Shown here: one piece after another, positions 6,546 to 14,989 of the stretch
Numbering within the stretch: the first letter of the stretch is position 1
How the letters are laid out: the number at the start of each line of letters is the position of its first letter
Source: Akkermansiaceae bacterium
GTDB lineage: Bacteria > Verrucomicrobiota > Verrucomicrobiia > Verrucomicrobiales > Akkermansiaceae
DNA length: 49,200 nt
Reading direction: 5' to 3'
Assembly (NCBI GenBank): GCA_024233135.1
Contig: JACKPZ010000026.1
Location: 1 to 49,200 of the forward strand
Made by a program: the position numbers and the translations under genes
The notes under the pieces: generated by a model
Told to the model about the DNA's origin: nothing
The model's input: the letters and a program-made list of their open reading frames with translations, nothing else
Database searches by the model: none

Positions 6546-9233
6546 TCACTCCAACAACGCCCGCACCATGCCGGTGTCGAGCTTCTGCGAGATGTCGGCG
6601 TCGGCGAGCAGGTCGTTGGCGAGTTTGGCTTTGTCCTGCTGCAGCTTGTGGATGCGTTCCTCGACGGTTTCCTGGCAGAGGAGTTTGTGGACGAAGACGG
6701 GGTTTTTCTGGCCGATGCGGTAGGCGCGGTCGGTGGCTTGGGCCTCGGCGGCGGGGTTCCACCAGGGGTCGTAGTGGATGACGGTGTCGGCGGCCGTTAG
6801 ATTGAGGCCGGTGCCGCCGGCCTTGAGGGAGATGAGGAACAGCGGGATTTTTCCGGTTTGAAAATCCTCGACGAGCTTGCCGCGGTCTTTGGAGGCGCCG
6901 GTGAGTTTCAGATAGGCGATGCCCTCGGCGCGGAGGTGGTCCTCGATGAGGGCGAGCATGCTGGTGAACTGCGAGAAGATGAGAATGCGGCGGCCTTCCT
7001 CGATGAGGACTTCCAACAATCCAATCAGGTAGTCGAGTTTCGCGGACTCGCGGACGGTGCTGCTGAATTCATCGGGCAGCAGGCGGGGGTCGCAGCAGAT
7101 CTGGCGGAGCTTGAGCAGGGCGTCGAGGAAGACGATCTGGAACTGCGAGCCGCCGCGCGCGGCGATGGCCTCGCGGACGCGTTTGTTCATGGTGGCGCGC
7201 ACGGTTTCGTAGAGGTCCTTCTGAGCGGTGTGGAGCTCGACGAGGTGGACGATCTCGGTCTTGGGCGGCAGTTCCTTGGCGACCTGGTCCTTGGTGCGGC
7301 GGAGGATGAGCGGGGCGACGCGTTGTTTCAGCATCGCGTTGCGTTCCTCATCGCCGTTTTTCTCGATGGGTTTGCGGTAGGTGTTAGAGAACGCGTCCTC
7401 GGTGCCGAGGAAACCGGGAACGAGGAATTTCATCAGGCTCCAGAGTTCGCCGAGGTGGTTCTCGACCGGCGTGCCTGAGAGACAGAGCCGGTGGCGGGCG
7501 TCGAGCTTGCACGCGGCCTGCGCGACCTTGGCGTGCGGGTTCTTGATGTTCTGCGCCTCGTCGAGCACGACGAGGTGAAAGCGGTGTTCGCGCAGTTTGT
7601 CGATGTCGCGGTGGAGCAGGGCGAAGGAGGTGAGGACGAGATCGGCGTAGGGGATCGAGCGCATGTATTTGCGCCGGTCCGGGCCGTTGAGTTCGAGCAC
7701 GCGCAGCGATGGCGTGAACTTGAGCGCTTCGGCGCGCCAGTTGGGGACCACGGAGGTGGGCGCGACGACGAGCGTGGGTTTGCCCTGCGAGCGGCCGCTT
7801 TCTTTCTCCGTTAGAATATGGGTGAGCGTCTGCAGGGTTTTGCCGAGGCCCATGTCGTCGGCGAGGATTCCGTGCAGGCCGTGGCGGGCGAGAAACTGCA
7901 TCCAGCGGAAACCGGCGAGCTGATAGTCGCGCAGCGTGGCGTTCACGCCGGAGGCGGGCGGAACTTCCTCGATGCCGGAAAAATCGCGAAGCTTGTTAGA
8001 AAGTTCCTCGAGATCCGGCGGTGGTTCGATGCCAAGTCCTTCCAAGCCGGCGAGCGACGCGGCGTCGAGCGGATGGACCTTCGTTTTCTCCGGAAACTTC
8101 GGGTCGATGAGCGACGCGAGGTGCTGGAGGATGCGGCGCACGCGGCCGATGGGGAGTTTCAACGCGTCGCCATCCGGCAGCGGAGCGTAGATGTGGCCGT
8201 TGTCCGGGCGGTCGAGGGTCTCCTCCAGGAAATCATGTTCTAGCAATCCGGCGAGGATCGGCAGCAGGTCGTGGCGCGCGCCGGCGACGTCGAAGCCGAC
8301 CGAGAGGCTGAACCAGCCGCCTTCCATCGGGTCGAGGCGGGTTTCCCAATGGTCGGGGTCCGCATCGAAGACGCGGTGGCCGACGTTGTCGTCGATGGTG
8401 ACTGTCCAGCCGAGCGATTCGAGCCGTTCGACCATCTCGCCGCGGAACTGGTGCCAGAAGGCATCGACCGGCACGCGGGCGGGATCGGGAAACCAGCGGT
8501 CGGCGGCCTCGGACTTGTTCCGGCTTTTGAGCTGGATGAGGAACTTCCACGCGGAGTTCGACTGGAGCGAGGAGAGGCCTGTGTCCGAGAGCTGCCGCGC
8601 GGCGGTGTTTTCGGCGGCGGAGTCGTGTTGGAGCAGCAGGTCCCGTCCCCTGTCCCGCACGGTGCTCGTCCACTGCGGTTTGGTGGCTCGCAGGGCACCG
8701 CGATGGCCCTCGTAGTCGACGACCGCCTCGGCGGAGATCCATTGGTCGGTATCCTGCTGGCCGAGCGATTGGAGCAGGAGGCGCGTCGTGCGGTCCGCGG
8801 CGTGGCGGGTGACGTGGAGGTGAAACGACGGCTTCGGCGCGATGACCGGCAGCTCGCGGATCGGCGCGGCGGGCTTTTCGGTCACTTCGGCGATCGATTC
8901 GGCAACCGCGGCGGCGACTCCTTTGCCTCCGAGGCGCGAGCCGACGCGTTCCTTCCCCGCGCGAAACAAAAGCGCCGCGGCGTGCGGGCAGAAGCTTCCA
9001 GTTTCACACGAGCAGAACGACTCGAACTCCCAAGCACCGACGCCAGACCAGAAACTCACCTCCGTTTCCTCGCCGCCGACGTTTCCTAACAGCGAGAACG
9101 ATCCCTCCGCCGGTTCCTCGATGCGGGTTTCCCGGGCGCGGGGCGCGAGTTTCCGCCCGGCGGCCAGCGTTTCTTCGTCGAAACGGATCTGCCACCGGGT
9201 GTCTCGGACGAAATCGAGCGGATCCGCGGGCAC
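6546..9233 (-). CDS. SWIM zinc-finger SNF2-family DNA translocase/helicase
   Basis: Starting at the GTG at 9233 gives 895 residues. A SWIM zinc finger (Cys74, Cys76, Cys82, His84) lies near the N-terminus. A long bacterial SNF2-associated region follows. The motor has DDMGLGKT (Walker A, residues 459-466), DEAQ (558-561), LSGTP (motif III) and, near the end, the DRAYRIGQ motif VI. SNF2 ATPases translocate on double-stranded DNA and remodel bound proteins; in bacteria their exact jobs are poorly known. The open frame continues upstream to 9638, but that part overlaps the VOC gene and reads as random residues, so I excluded it. VOC and Dus genes lie just upstream on the same strand, with a 34-bp gap. 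The start is inferred. Confidence 0.93.
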   Translation of the reverse strand: MPADPLDFVRDTRWQIRFDEETLAAGRKLAPRARETRIEEPAEGSFSLLGNVGGEETEVSFWSGVGAWEFESFCSCETGSFCPHAAALLFRAGKERVGSRLGGKGVAAAVAESIAEVTEKPAAPIRELPVIAPKPSFHLHVTRHAADRTTRLLLQSLGQQDTDQWISAEAVVDYEGHRGALRATKPQWTSTVRDRGRDLLLQHDSAAENTAARQLSDTGLSSLQSNSAWKFLIQLKSRNKSEAADRWFPDPARVPVDAFWHQFRGEMVERLESLGWTVTIDDNVGHRVFDADPDHWETRLDPMEGGWFSLSVGFDVAGARHDLLPILAGLLEHDFLEETLDRPDNGHIYAPLPDGDALKLPIGRVRRILQHLASLIDPKFPEKTKVHPLDAASLAGLEGLGIEPPPDLEELSNKLRDFSGIEEVPPASGVNATLRDYQLAGFRWMQFLARHGLHGILADDMGLGKTLQTLTHILTEKESGRSQGKPTLVVAPTSVVPNWRAEALKFTPSLRVLELNGPDRRKYMRSIPYADLVLTSFALLHRDIDKLREHRFHLVVLDEAQNIKNPHAKVAQAACKLDARHRLCLSGTPVENHLGELWSLMKFLVPGFLGTEDAFSNTYRKPIEKNGDEERNAMLKQRVAPLILRRTKDQVAKELPPKTEIVHLVELHTAQKDLYETVRATMNKRVREAIAARGGSQFQIVFLDALLKLRQICCDPRLLPDEFSSTVRESAKLDYLIGLLEVLIEEGRRILIFSQFTSMLALIEDHLRAEGIAYLKLTGASKDRGKLVEDFQTGKIPLFLISLKAGGTGLNLTAADTVIHYDPWWNPAAEAQATDRAYRIGQKNPVFVHKLLCQETVEERIHKLQQDKAKLANDLLADADISQKLDTGMVRALLE

Positions 9234-9267
9234 CGGGCGGCAGGTTCGCGTGACGCGTTCGCCAGCG

Positions 9268-9663
9268 TCAAGAAGGCACCGACGGAGTGCAGAGTTCGAT
9301 GATGATTCCGTCGCGGTCGCGCACGAAGGCGACGATCTGGCCCCACGGCTTCGGAGCGGGCGGGGAAACCGCCGTGGCGCCGGCATCGAGCGCGCGTTTC
9401 CACGCCGCCTCGACGTCGTCGGTGACGAAGGCGATCTCGAAGCCGCCGGGTTTGCCCTGCGGATTGTTTTCGTGGAAACCGCAGGGGAGGTTCGTGCGGG
9501 CGATGCCGTAGGCCACGAACGCGAGCGTGGTGGAGCCCGTGTCCATCTCGGCATACATGCCCGCCTCGTGCACGAAGGCCCGGCTGAGGCCGAAGGCGTC
9601 CTCGTAGAACGCCACCGCGTGCGGCACATCCTGCACATAGAGAATCGTGTAGCCGAATTTCAT
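9268..9663 (-). CDS. VOC (glyoxalase/dioxygenase) superfamily protein
   Basis: The 131-residue protein begins MKFGYTILYVQDVPHAVAFY and has the two beta-alpha-beta-beta-beta modules of the vicinal oxygen chelate fold, ending in DRDGIIIELCTP. Family members bind a divalent metal and act as glyoxalases, dioxygenases or resistance proteins; here only the fold is supported. Its ATG overlaps the Dus stop in an ATGA arrangement (9660-9663), indicating translational coupling. Thirteen extra in-frame residues upstream do not fit the family and are excluded. It could be co-transcribed with the SNF2 gene downstream. Confidence 0.88.
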   Translation of the reverse strand: MKFGYTILYVQDVPHAVAFYEDAFGLSRAFVHEAGMYAEMDTGSTTLAFVAYGIARTNLPCGFHENNPQGKPGGFEIAFVTDDVEAAWKRALDAGATAVSPPAPKPWGQIVAFVRDRDGIIIELCTPSVPS

Positions 9664-10772
9664 GACGAGCATGATCCAAACGGATGCGGACCGGCAGCGC
9701 AACCCCCGGCAGGAAATGCGGAAGCTTTGGCGGAAATCGGTGCCCCGTCAATCAACGCGGAGAACCCGCAGAACAACTTCGAGCCCTCCGGCGGACGCTC
9801 CGGCAACGGCGCGTCGTGATCGAGGCAGTCGCGAAGAATCGCCTCAAATTCCTCCGGCGTCCTCGCGCGGCGGATGCGGTGCTCGAAGTCGCCGCCCATC
9901 CCGTTGCTGATGTAGGCGAGGTGTTTCTTCATCCGCTGAACGTGACCCTGCGGATCGAACGATGGCGTCTCGCGCGCGATCTCGTCGCAGAGCTCGAGGA
10001 CGTAGCCGAGCAGGTCGCGATGCACCGGCCGGACCGGTTCGCGGCCCTCCCACGCGGCGGCGAACTGCGAGAAGATCCACGGGTTGCGGATCGCGCCGCG
10101 ACCGATCATCAGGCCCGCGGCACCGGTCAGGCGGTGGTAGGCGAGGCCGGTCGCCACATCGACCACGTTGCCGTTCGCGATCACCGGGCAGTCCATCGTT
10201 TCCACCGCGAGGCGCACGGTTTCCGGACGGACGGGCGTCTGATAGCGATCCGTCACCGTGCGGCCGTGGATGCTGAGGCCGTCGATGCCCGCCTCGCGGA
10301 AGATGGCGAGCAGTTCCGGAAACACGGCGGCGTCCTCGTATCCGAGCCGCGTCTTCACCGTGAAACGCCCGGCCACCGCGCAGCGCAGCGCGCCAAGCAT
10401 CCGGCGGATCTCCTCCGGCTGGCGAAGCAGTCCGCCGCCGGCGTTTTTTCGGCAGACCACCGGCGCCGGGCAGCCGAGGTTCAGATCGATGCCGGCGACG
10501 GGATATTCCGCCAGTTCTCGCGCGCTGCGGACGAGGCCGACCACATCGCTGCCGATGAGCTGGGCGAACACCGGACGGCCCGTTTCATTCTCCGTGATCG
10601 ACCGCAGGATGTGCCGCTCCAGACGCGATTCCGGATGCACGCGGAAATACTCCGTCACGAACCAATCCGGTGCGCCCCGCCGCGCGATGACCCGCATGAA
10701 CGGCAGATCCGTCACGTCCTGCATCGGCGCCAGGACCAGCGCCGGACGGTGGTGAGGAAGCAGATCCCGCAT
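9660..10772 (-). CDS. tRNA-dihydrouridine synthase
   Basis: The 370-residue TIM-barrel flavoenzyme reduces specific uridines in tRNA to dihydrouridine, using FMN and NADPH. The substrate-binding sequence LNLGCPAP and the lysine-containing KNAGGGLL motif (about residues 97-116) are visible; the family's catalytic Cys is Cys101. The HGRTV stretch around residue 175 and the phosphate-binding IGRGAIRNPW stretch are also present. The DusA, DusB and DusC subtype cannot be fixed here; the CPAP wording is closest to DusC, and this is inference. The last part of the frame, after about residue 340, is proline/alanine-rich and may be poorly conserved. It is translationally coupled to the VOC gene. Confidence 0.93.
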   Translation of the reverse strand: MRDLLPHHRPALVLAPMQDVTDLPFMRVIARRGAPDWFVTEYFRVHPESRLERHILRSITENETGRPVFAQLIGSDVVGLVRSARELAEYPVAGIDLNLGCPAPVVCRKNAGGGLLRQPEEIRRMLGALRCAVAGRFTVKTRLGYEDAAVFPELLAIFREAGIDGLSIHGRTVTDRYQTPVRPETVRLAVETMDCPVIANGNVVDVATGLAYHRLTGAAGLMIGRGAIRNPWIFSQFAAAWEGREPVRPVHRDLLGYVLELCDEIARETPSFDPQGHVQRMKKHLAYISNGMGGDFEHRIRRARTPEEFEAILRDCLDHDAPLPERPPEGSKLFCGFSALIDGAPISAKASAFPAGGCAAGPHPFGSCSS

Positions 10773-10850
10773 CGGCTGAAAAATCGAATTCCATTGACAT
10801 CCAAGGGCACGCCGTGTGCTCTGCCATGGTCAATCGACCCCCGATCCGTA

Positions 10851-11060
10851 GTGGAAAGCGACCTCTTGCACACCGAAAAAATCCTGGCGGACCGCAAGGT
10901 GTTTTACCTCGACCTCAAGCGGAACGCCCGCGGCATGGTCGTCAAAATCACCGAGGACGTCGGCGGAAACCGCGACACCATCATGGTGCCGGCCGAGATC
11001 CTCGGCGACTTCATCGCCGCCCTCGGCGACATCAAGGCGACGGCGGACGAACAGGACTGA
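10851..11060 (+). CDS. PUR-alpha-like (DUF3276-type) small nucleic-acid-binding protein
   Basis: This 69-residue protein fits the short bacterial PUR-alpha/DUF3276 pattern: four beta strands (KVFYLDLKRNARGMVVKITE) followed by a C-terminal helix (AEILGDFIAALGDI). Proteins with this single PUR repeat bind single-stranded DNA or RNA as dimers; Borrelia BpuR is the studied example. The start is the GTG at 10851; an ATG at 10826 is out of frame. The gene lies between the divergent Dus gene and the convergent metallopeptidase gene, whose coding region it overlaps by 29 bp at the 3' end. It is too short and too weakly matched for a firm call, but its composition and length agree with the family. Confidence 0.78.
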   Translation: MESDLLHTEKILADRKVFYLDLKRNARGMVVKITEDVGGNRDTIMVPAEILGDFIAALGDIKATADEQD

Positions 11061-12465
11061 AGCCGCGCGGCGGCGCGGGAACCGCCCGCCCGGTATCGTC
11101 CCCTCTGAAGCGGAGCGCCAGATCGAAGTGCTCCTGAATCGCCGTCTCGATTCGCTCGCCGACCACCTCCGCGGTTTCGTTTCCGAGCAGGGTGTCCAGG
11201 CCGCCGAGTTTCAGCACGTCCGGGTCCGTGAACGGCGGCTCGGGCGCCGTCGGTGGCGTCAGGTTCGAGGGATACTCGAATCTTCCGTCATCGAGGCGTT
11301 TCACACCCGGCAGCCGGAAGAAGGCGTCCATCGCCTTCACGTAGTCCGCATGGGCGTTCTCATACGCTTCGTAGCGCGCGAGATGGCGGCGGTTCTCCTC
11401 GATGAAACGCCGGATCTTCGCGACCCCGGCCTCCCCCTCGATGTGGATGAAGTAGTAGATGATCAGGTGGGCCGTGCGGTAGAGGCGCTGCATGCGGTTG
11501 GCGCCGTCGCCTGACCTCTGGACGGGAGCGTAGCCGCTCGTCGGTCCGCCCGTCGCCCATGTCTTGTCGTTCATCGACAGCACTTCCGAAATCGGGAACA
11601 ACGCGCTCGGCCCGCCGCAATAGAGCTCCTTTTCCAACAACTCGATGACCGCCTTCCGGATGTCGCCCGTTTCGGTCCGAAACGACTTCGACTCGATTGG
11701 AATCCGGGAAATGTATTCGGCGTATCCTTCGTTCGCCCAGGTCGGCAGGTTTTCCAACATGTCGTGCGTGAGCATGTGGGTGAGTTCGTGGACAATGGTG
11801 CTCGGATCGTATTCGCCAGTCTTTTTCCGGAAGCCTGCCCGGCTTCTTTCGACGCCCATCAAGTCCAACGGGGCGAGAAACACCTTGTCCTTCGGCAGAT
11901 AAACTCCGGCGCTGTTCGGCAGGCCGCCCGCGCGGCGATAGTCATTGAGGACACCAAAGAGACGCGCTTCGTACCGGTTGTCCTTCGGTTGCGCGAGGAT
12001 TCCGAACGGAGAATGGGAGTGCAGGTGATAGGTCTGCTCGAAGACGTGGGTGAGATCTTTCATCAACGCCTTGCCGAGATTCGCATCGGTGCGGAAACAG
12101 AAATGTGGCGTGGTGTAGACATACCCCTTGTCGTCCTTTTCCTCTTGGACGTCCGCGTAAGTCGCCGCCATCTTCGAAGCCAGCGGCCACGCGCTCCACG
12201 GCTCCTGATAGTCGAAGCCATGCTCCCGCAGGAAATCATTGTCCGCCGCGGAGAACTTCTCCGCCGGCACCGTCATCACCTTGCCGTTCGCCAGGCGGAT
12301 CACCACGTTCCCCTCCTTCAGCCCGAGGAAATCCGCATTCAGCTTGCGCCCGTCCGTGCTGGTCCACTCCCGCCTAACGACCGACGGGTTTCCCGTGTCA
12401 TCCGCGGCTTGGACCGCCGGGACGAAGAACGCCAACACCCAAAGAGGAAACACCACGGCTTTCAT
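11032..12465 (-). CDS. secreted SHD1-domain metallopeptidase (HExxH)
   Basis: The 477-residue protein has a signal peptide (residues 1-20, ending VQA). An SHD1-like domain follows (about 31-80, REWTSTDGRKLNADFLG, typical of Planctomycetes and Verrucomicrobia). A gluzincin-like peptidase region carries HELTH (residues 226-230) and, 16 residues on, NEGYAEY with Glu246, the likely third zinc ligand. Such DUF1570-like peptidases are exported; substrates are unknown. The start ATG at 12465 precedes the signal peptide directly. The C-terminal 29 bp overlap the convergent PUR-alpha-like gene. The native promoter side has been altered by the insertion sequence at 12570. Confidence 0.88.
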   Translation of the reverse strand: MKAVVFPLWVLAFFVPAVQAADDTGNPSVVRREWTSTDGRKLNADFLGLKEGNVVIRLANGKVMTVPAEKFSAADNDFLREHGFDYQEPWSAWPLASKMAATYADVQEEKDDKGYVYTTPHFCFRTDANLGKALMKDLTHVFEQTYHLHSHSPFGILAQPKDNRYEARLFGVLNDYRRAGGLPNSAGVYLPKDKVFLAPLDLMGVERSRAGFRKKTGEYDPSTIVHELTHMLTHDMLENLPTWANEGYAEYISRIPIESKSFRTETGDIRKAVIELLEKELYCGGPSALFPISEVLSMNDKTWATGGPTSGYAPVQRSGDGANRMQRLYRTAHLIIYYFIHIEGEAGVAKIRRFIEENRRHLARYEAYENAHADYVKAMDAFFRLPGVKRLDDGRFEYPSNLTPPTAPEPPFTDPDVLKLGGLDTLLGNETAEVVGERIETAIQEHFDLALRFRGDDTGRAVPAPPRGFSPVRPPSP

Positions 12466-12559
12466 GCGCTTTGGTTGATGGCTGGAATCGATCTCACCCG
12501 CAAGAACATATCTGTAGCCTGTCGCGCCCCATCGTGGCAGCGGATTCCGCCCGGGCCTG

Positions 12560-12569
12560 AGATTGTCCG
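12560..12569. repeat. target-site duplication, left copy
   Basis: The 10-bp AGATTGTCCG lies directly outside the left terminal repeat and is repeated exactly outside the right one at 13848. ISAs1-family elements usually duplicate 8-10 bp. Confidence 0.95.
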
Positions 12570-12584
12570 CAGGGCATCTACATT
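12570..12584 (+). repeat. left terminal inverted repeat of the insertion sequence
   Basis: CAGGGCATCTACATT matches the reverse complement of 13833-13847 at all 15 positions; beyond this the two ends diverge. Confidence 0.95.
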
Positions 12585-12642
12585 AGAAAACCGCTGAGTA
12601 TCAGGGCTTGTACGAAACGGGTGTTTGATTTATCGGGCCCGG

Positions 12643-13839
12643 ATGGCCCCTGACACCAACGATTCGACCGACCAGAAACCTGAGATCGACCTCCGCGGCG
12701 GATTGCCCGAAGGTCTTGAAATGTTCGCGGTCATCGAGGATCCGCGCAGTGGCAACGCCACCCGTCATCCGTTCGGCTCGATCCTCTTCATCGCGCTGAG
12801 CGCGGTGCTCTGCGGGATGGACACCTGCGAGGACTTCGTGCGTTTCGCCAAGGCGCGGCGCGAGTGGCTGGAAAAGTGGATCGATCTTCCCGACGGCATC
12901 CCTTGCGGCAACACCTTCCTGCGGGTCTTCGCCGCGATCGATCCCCAGTGCTTCGTGCAATGCATCGCCGAGTTTGTCGCGGCGGTCTGCCCGGACCTCT
13001 CCGGACAACTCGTGGCGCTGGATGGCAAGACGCTGCGCGGCAGCCGCAAGGCCGACGAGAGCACCGTGCAGATCGTCAGCGCGTGGGCCTGCCACAACGG
13101 ACTGACGCTCGCCCAGCGGGCCGTTGACTGCAAAAGCAACGAAATCACCGCCGTGCCGAAGCTGCTGCGCCACCTCAATGTGAAGGGTGCGGTGGTGAGC
13201 CTCGACGCGATGGGCGCGCAGAGGAAGATCGCGATCGCCATCCTCCATGCCGGGGCGGACTACTTGTTGGCGCTCAAGGGCAACCAGGGAACGCTTCACG
13301 ACGAGGTGCGTGCGTTTTTCGGGGATCCCGACAGCCTTGCCTACGCGCGTCGGAAAGGATCGGTGGTCGATGTCCGCGAGCAGCACGACAAGGGCCACGG
13401 CCGGGTGGAGAAGCGCGTGTGCACCGTCACGGATCATCTCGACTGGCTGCCCGCGAAGGTCCGGCGCGAGTGGCTCGGGCTGCGCTCCATCGTGAGGGTC
13501 GAGAGCCGCGCCGAGCTGGGTGATGGCCGCGTGCGCGAGGACACACGCTATTACCTGAGCAGCCTGCCGCCGGAGGCCGCGCGCCATCTCGAACTCACCA
13601 GGGCGCACTGGAGCATCGAGAACTCCTGCCACTGGGTGCTCGACGTGGTCTTCGGCGAGGACCAGGCCCGGGCACGCTGCGGCGACGCCGCCCAGAACCT
13701 CTCATGCCTGAGACGGATCGCCCTCAACATGCTCAAGCGCGATGCCGTCCGCCCGAAGGAACCCATCCGGGGCAAACGAATCTATGCCGCCCTCGACCCT
13801 GCCTATCTCGAGGCAATCATCGGCCTCCCCCAAATGTAG
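12643..13839 (+). CDS. ISAs1-family transposase, DDE type
   Basis: The 398-residue transposase catalyses cut-and-paste or copy movement of the element. The DDE residues are apparent in LDGKTLRG (first Asp), VVSLDAMGAQRK (second Asp) and WSIENSCHWVLDVVF (the Glu), the ISAs1 signature. The N-terminus carries the ISAs1-type helical region EDPRSGNATRHPFGSIL. The ATG at 12643 was chosen because it follows the left repeat; a TTG at 12625 would add six residues. The frame is intact with no internal stop, so the enzyme could be active. The TAG stop at 13837 lies inside the right terminal repeat. Confidence 0.95.
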   Translation: MAPDTNDSTDQKPEIDLRGGLPEGLEMFAVIEDPRSGNATRHPFGSILFIALSAVLCGMDTCEDFVRFAKARREWLEKWIDLPDGIPCGNTFLRVFAAIDPQCFVQCIAEFVAAVCPDLSGQLVALDGKTLRGSRKADESTVQIVSAWACHNGLTLAQRAVDCKSNEITAVPKLLRHLNVKGAVVSLDAMGAQRKIAIAILHAGADYLLALKGNQGTLHDEVRAFFGDPDSLAYARRKGSVVDVREQHDKGHGRVEKRVCTVTDHLDWLPAKVRREWLGLRSIVRVESRAELGDGRVREDTRYYLSSLPPEAARHLELTRAHWSIENSCHWVLDVVFGEDQARARCGDAAQNLSCLRRIALNMLKRDAVRPKEPIRGKRIYAALDPAYLEAIIGLPQM

Positions 13840-13847
13840 ATGCCCTG
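13833..13847 (-). repeat. right terminal inverted repeat of the insertion sequence
   Basis: AATGTAGATGCCCTG is the exact reverse complement of the left repeat at 12570-12584. It contains the transposase stop codon. Confidence 0.95.
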
Positions 13848-13857
13848 AGATTGTCCG
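13848..13857. repeat. target-site duplication, right copy
   Basis: AGATTGTCCG, identical to 12560-12569. Confidence 0.95.
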
Positions 13858-13909
13858 CCTTTCGCCTTGCGCCGGGGGGGCGGCATCCGGGAGACTGGGG
13901 GCCAAATCC

Positions 13910-14989
13910 ATGGGAGCACCTCCGTCGGTCAATGTCGCGCGCCTCACCTATCTGCTCGTCTGCGAGGCGGCGGGCGTGGCGATCGCGCTGAGTACGAAAG
14001 GCACGTTTTTCGAGGTGCCGCTCTCGACGGGCATCCTCGGCGCGCTCGCGGTGGCGGGTTTCTTCATCTGGGTGGAGAGCCTGATGAAGGGTTTCTCGCT
14101 GCGGGGCTTCTCGACGGCGACCTTCGGCCTGGCCATCGGGTTGTTGTGTGCGTGGCTGCTGACCCGCGTGCAGGTTTCCGGGCTTCTGGAACTGGCGTTC
14201 CGCGACCAGCTTGAGAAACAGGACAACAGCGAGGTGCTGGTGAACGCGCTCAAGCTCGCGCTCGACGTCACGCTCTTCGCGAGTCTCGGCTTCCTCGGCG
14301 CGGTGCTCGCACTGCGCGGCAACCGCGACGACTTCGCGTTCATCATCCCGTACGTGCGTTTCCGCCAGGACGCCTCGTCCGGGCAACCGGTGGTGCTGGA
14401 TGTGGAAACGATCATCGACGGCCGCGTTCACGCGATCATGCAGTCGGGGTTCCTGCACGGGCGGCTCATCGTTCCCCGATTCGTGCTCGACGATCTGCAG
14501 ACGCTGGCGGATTCCGATACGAACGGCGACCGCCACCGCGGCGAGCGCGGATTGGAAAACCTCGACCGCCTGCAGAAGTCCGCGGACATCCAGGTGTCGA
14601 TCGACGACTCGAAGACGTCTCCCGAGGCGGACACCCTCAACGCCCGCCTCATCGAGATGGCCAATCTGCTCGGCGCCCGTCTGATGACCATCGACGACAG
14701 CCTCACCAAGGTGGCGAAACTGCGCGGCGTCGAGGTACTCAATCTCCATGAGCTCGATGAAGCTCTCAAGCCGACCGTCGCCGTCGGCCAGCGCCTGCGC
14801 ATCGCGCTGGTGCGCACCGGCAAGGAGGACCACCAGGCGGTCGGATATCTGCCGGACGGCACGATGATCGTCGTGAACCACGCGGTCACCAAGATCGGCC
14901 ACACCGCGGAGGTGATCGTGGTGAGCACCTTGCAGACGAGCGGCGGCCTGATGGTTTTCTCCGAGCTCTACGCCGGCGGCGCTTCGTAG
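13910..14989 (+). CDS. membrane-anchored PIN-TRAM domain protein (YacL-like)
   Basis: The 359-residue protein has about four N-terminal transmembrane helices (residues 10-30, 40-60, 68-85 and 118-137). A PIN domain follows at about 160-280, with LDVETIIDGR carrying the acidic Asp164 and Asp170 and the later TIDDS stretch (Asp262/263). A TRAM domain occupies about 290-350 (VGQRLRIALVRTGKEDHQAVGYLPDGT). PIN domains are Mg-dependent RNases and TRAM binds RNA, so a membrane-associated RNA-cleaving protein like Bacillus YacL is likely. The ATG at 13910 fits the first helix. The insertion sequence ends 62 bp upstream, so the normal promoter may be displaced. The 3' end overlaps the DUF2868 gene by 22 bp. 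Confidence 0.9.
   Translation: MGAPPSVNVARLTYLLVCEAAGVAIALSTKGTFFEVPLSTGILGALAVAGFFIWVESLMKGFSLRGFSTATFGLAIGLLCAWLLTRVQVSGLLELAFRDQLEKQDNSEVLVNALKLALDVTLFASLGFLGAVLALRGNRDDFAFIIPYVRFRQDASSGQPVVLDVETIIDGRVHAIMQSGFLHGRLIVPRFVLDDLQTLADSDTNGDRHRGERGLENLDRLQKSADIQVSIDDSKTSPEADTLNARLIEMANLLGARLMTIDDSLTKVAKLRGVEVLNLHELDEALKPTVAVGQRLRIALVRTGKEDHQAVGYLPDGTMIVVNHAVTKIGHTAEVIVVSTLQTSGGLMVFSELYAGGAS

Larger units (their letters stand above)
12570..13847 (+). mobile_element. complete ISAs1-family insertion sequence, 1278 bp
   Basis: The element is bounded by perfect 15-bp terminal inverted repeats CAGGGCATCTACATT and flanked by a perfect 10-bp target-site duplication. It carries one intact transposase gene, whose stop codon lies inside the right repeat. 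It sits between the divergent metallopeptidase and PIN genes. The perfect duplication shows the insertion is recent or selectively neutral, and removing the element restores a 156-bp intergenic region. Its base composition is similar to the host. Confidence 0.95.

Noticed and set aside
6546..9233. SNF2 gene as part of a defence system such as DISARM or similar
   Set aside because: No partner methyltransferase or nuclease genes lie beside it; its neighbours are VOC and tRNA-dihydrouridine synthase, and SWIM-SNF2 proteins are widespread in non-defence contexts.
9234..9638. N-terminal extension of the SNF2 frame
   Set aside because: The extension overlaps the VOC gene and reads as arginine- and proline-rich noise. 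The GTG at 9233 starts right where family-like sequence begins.
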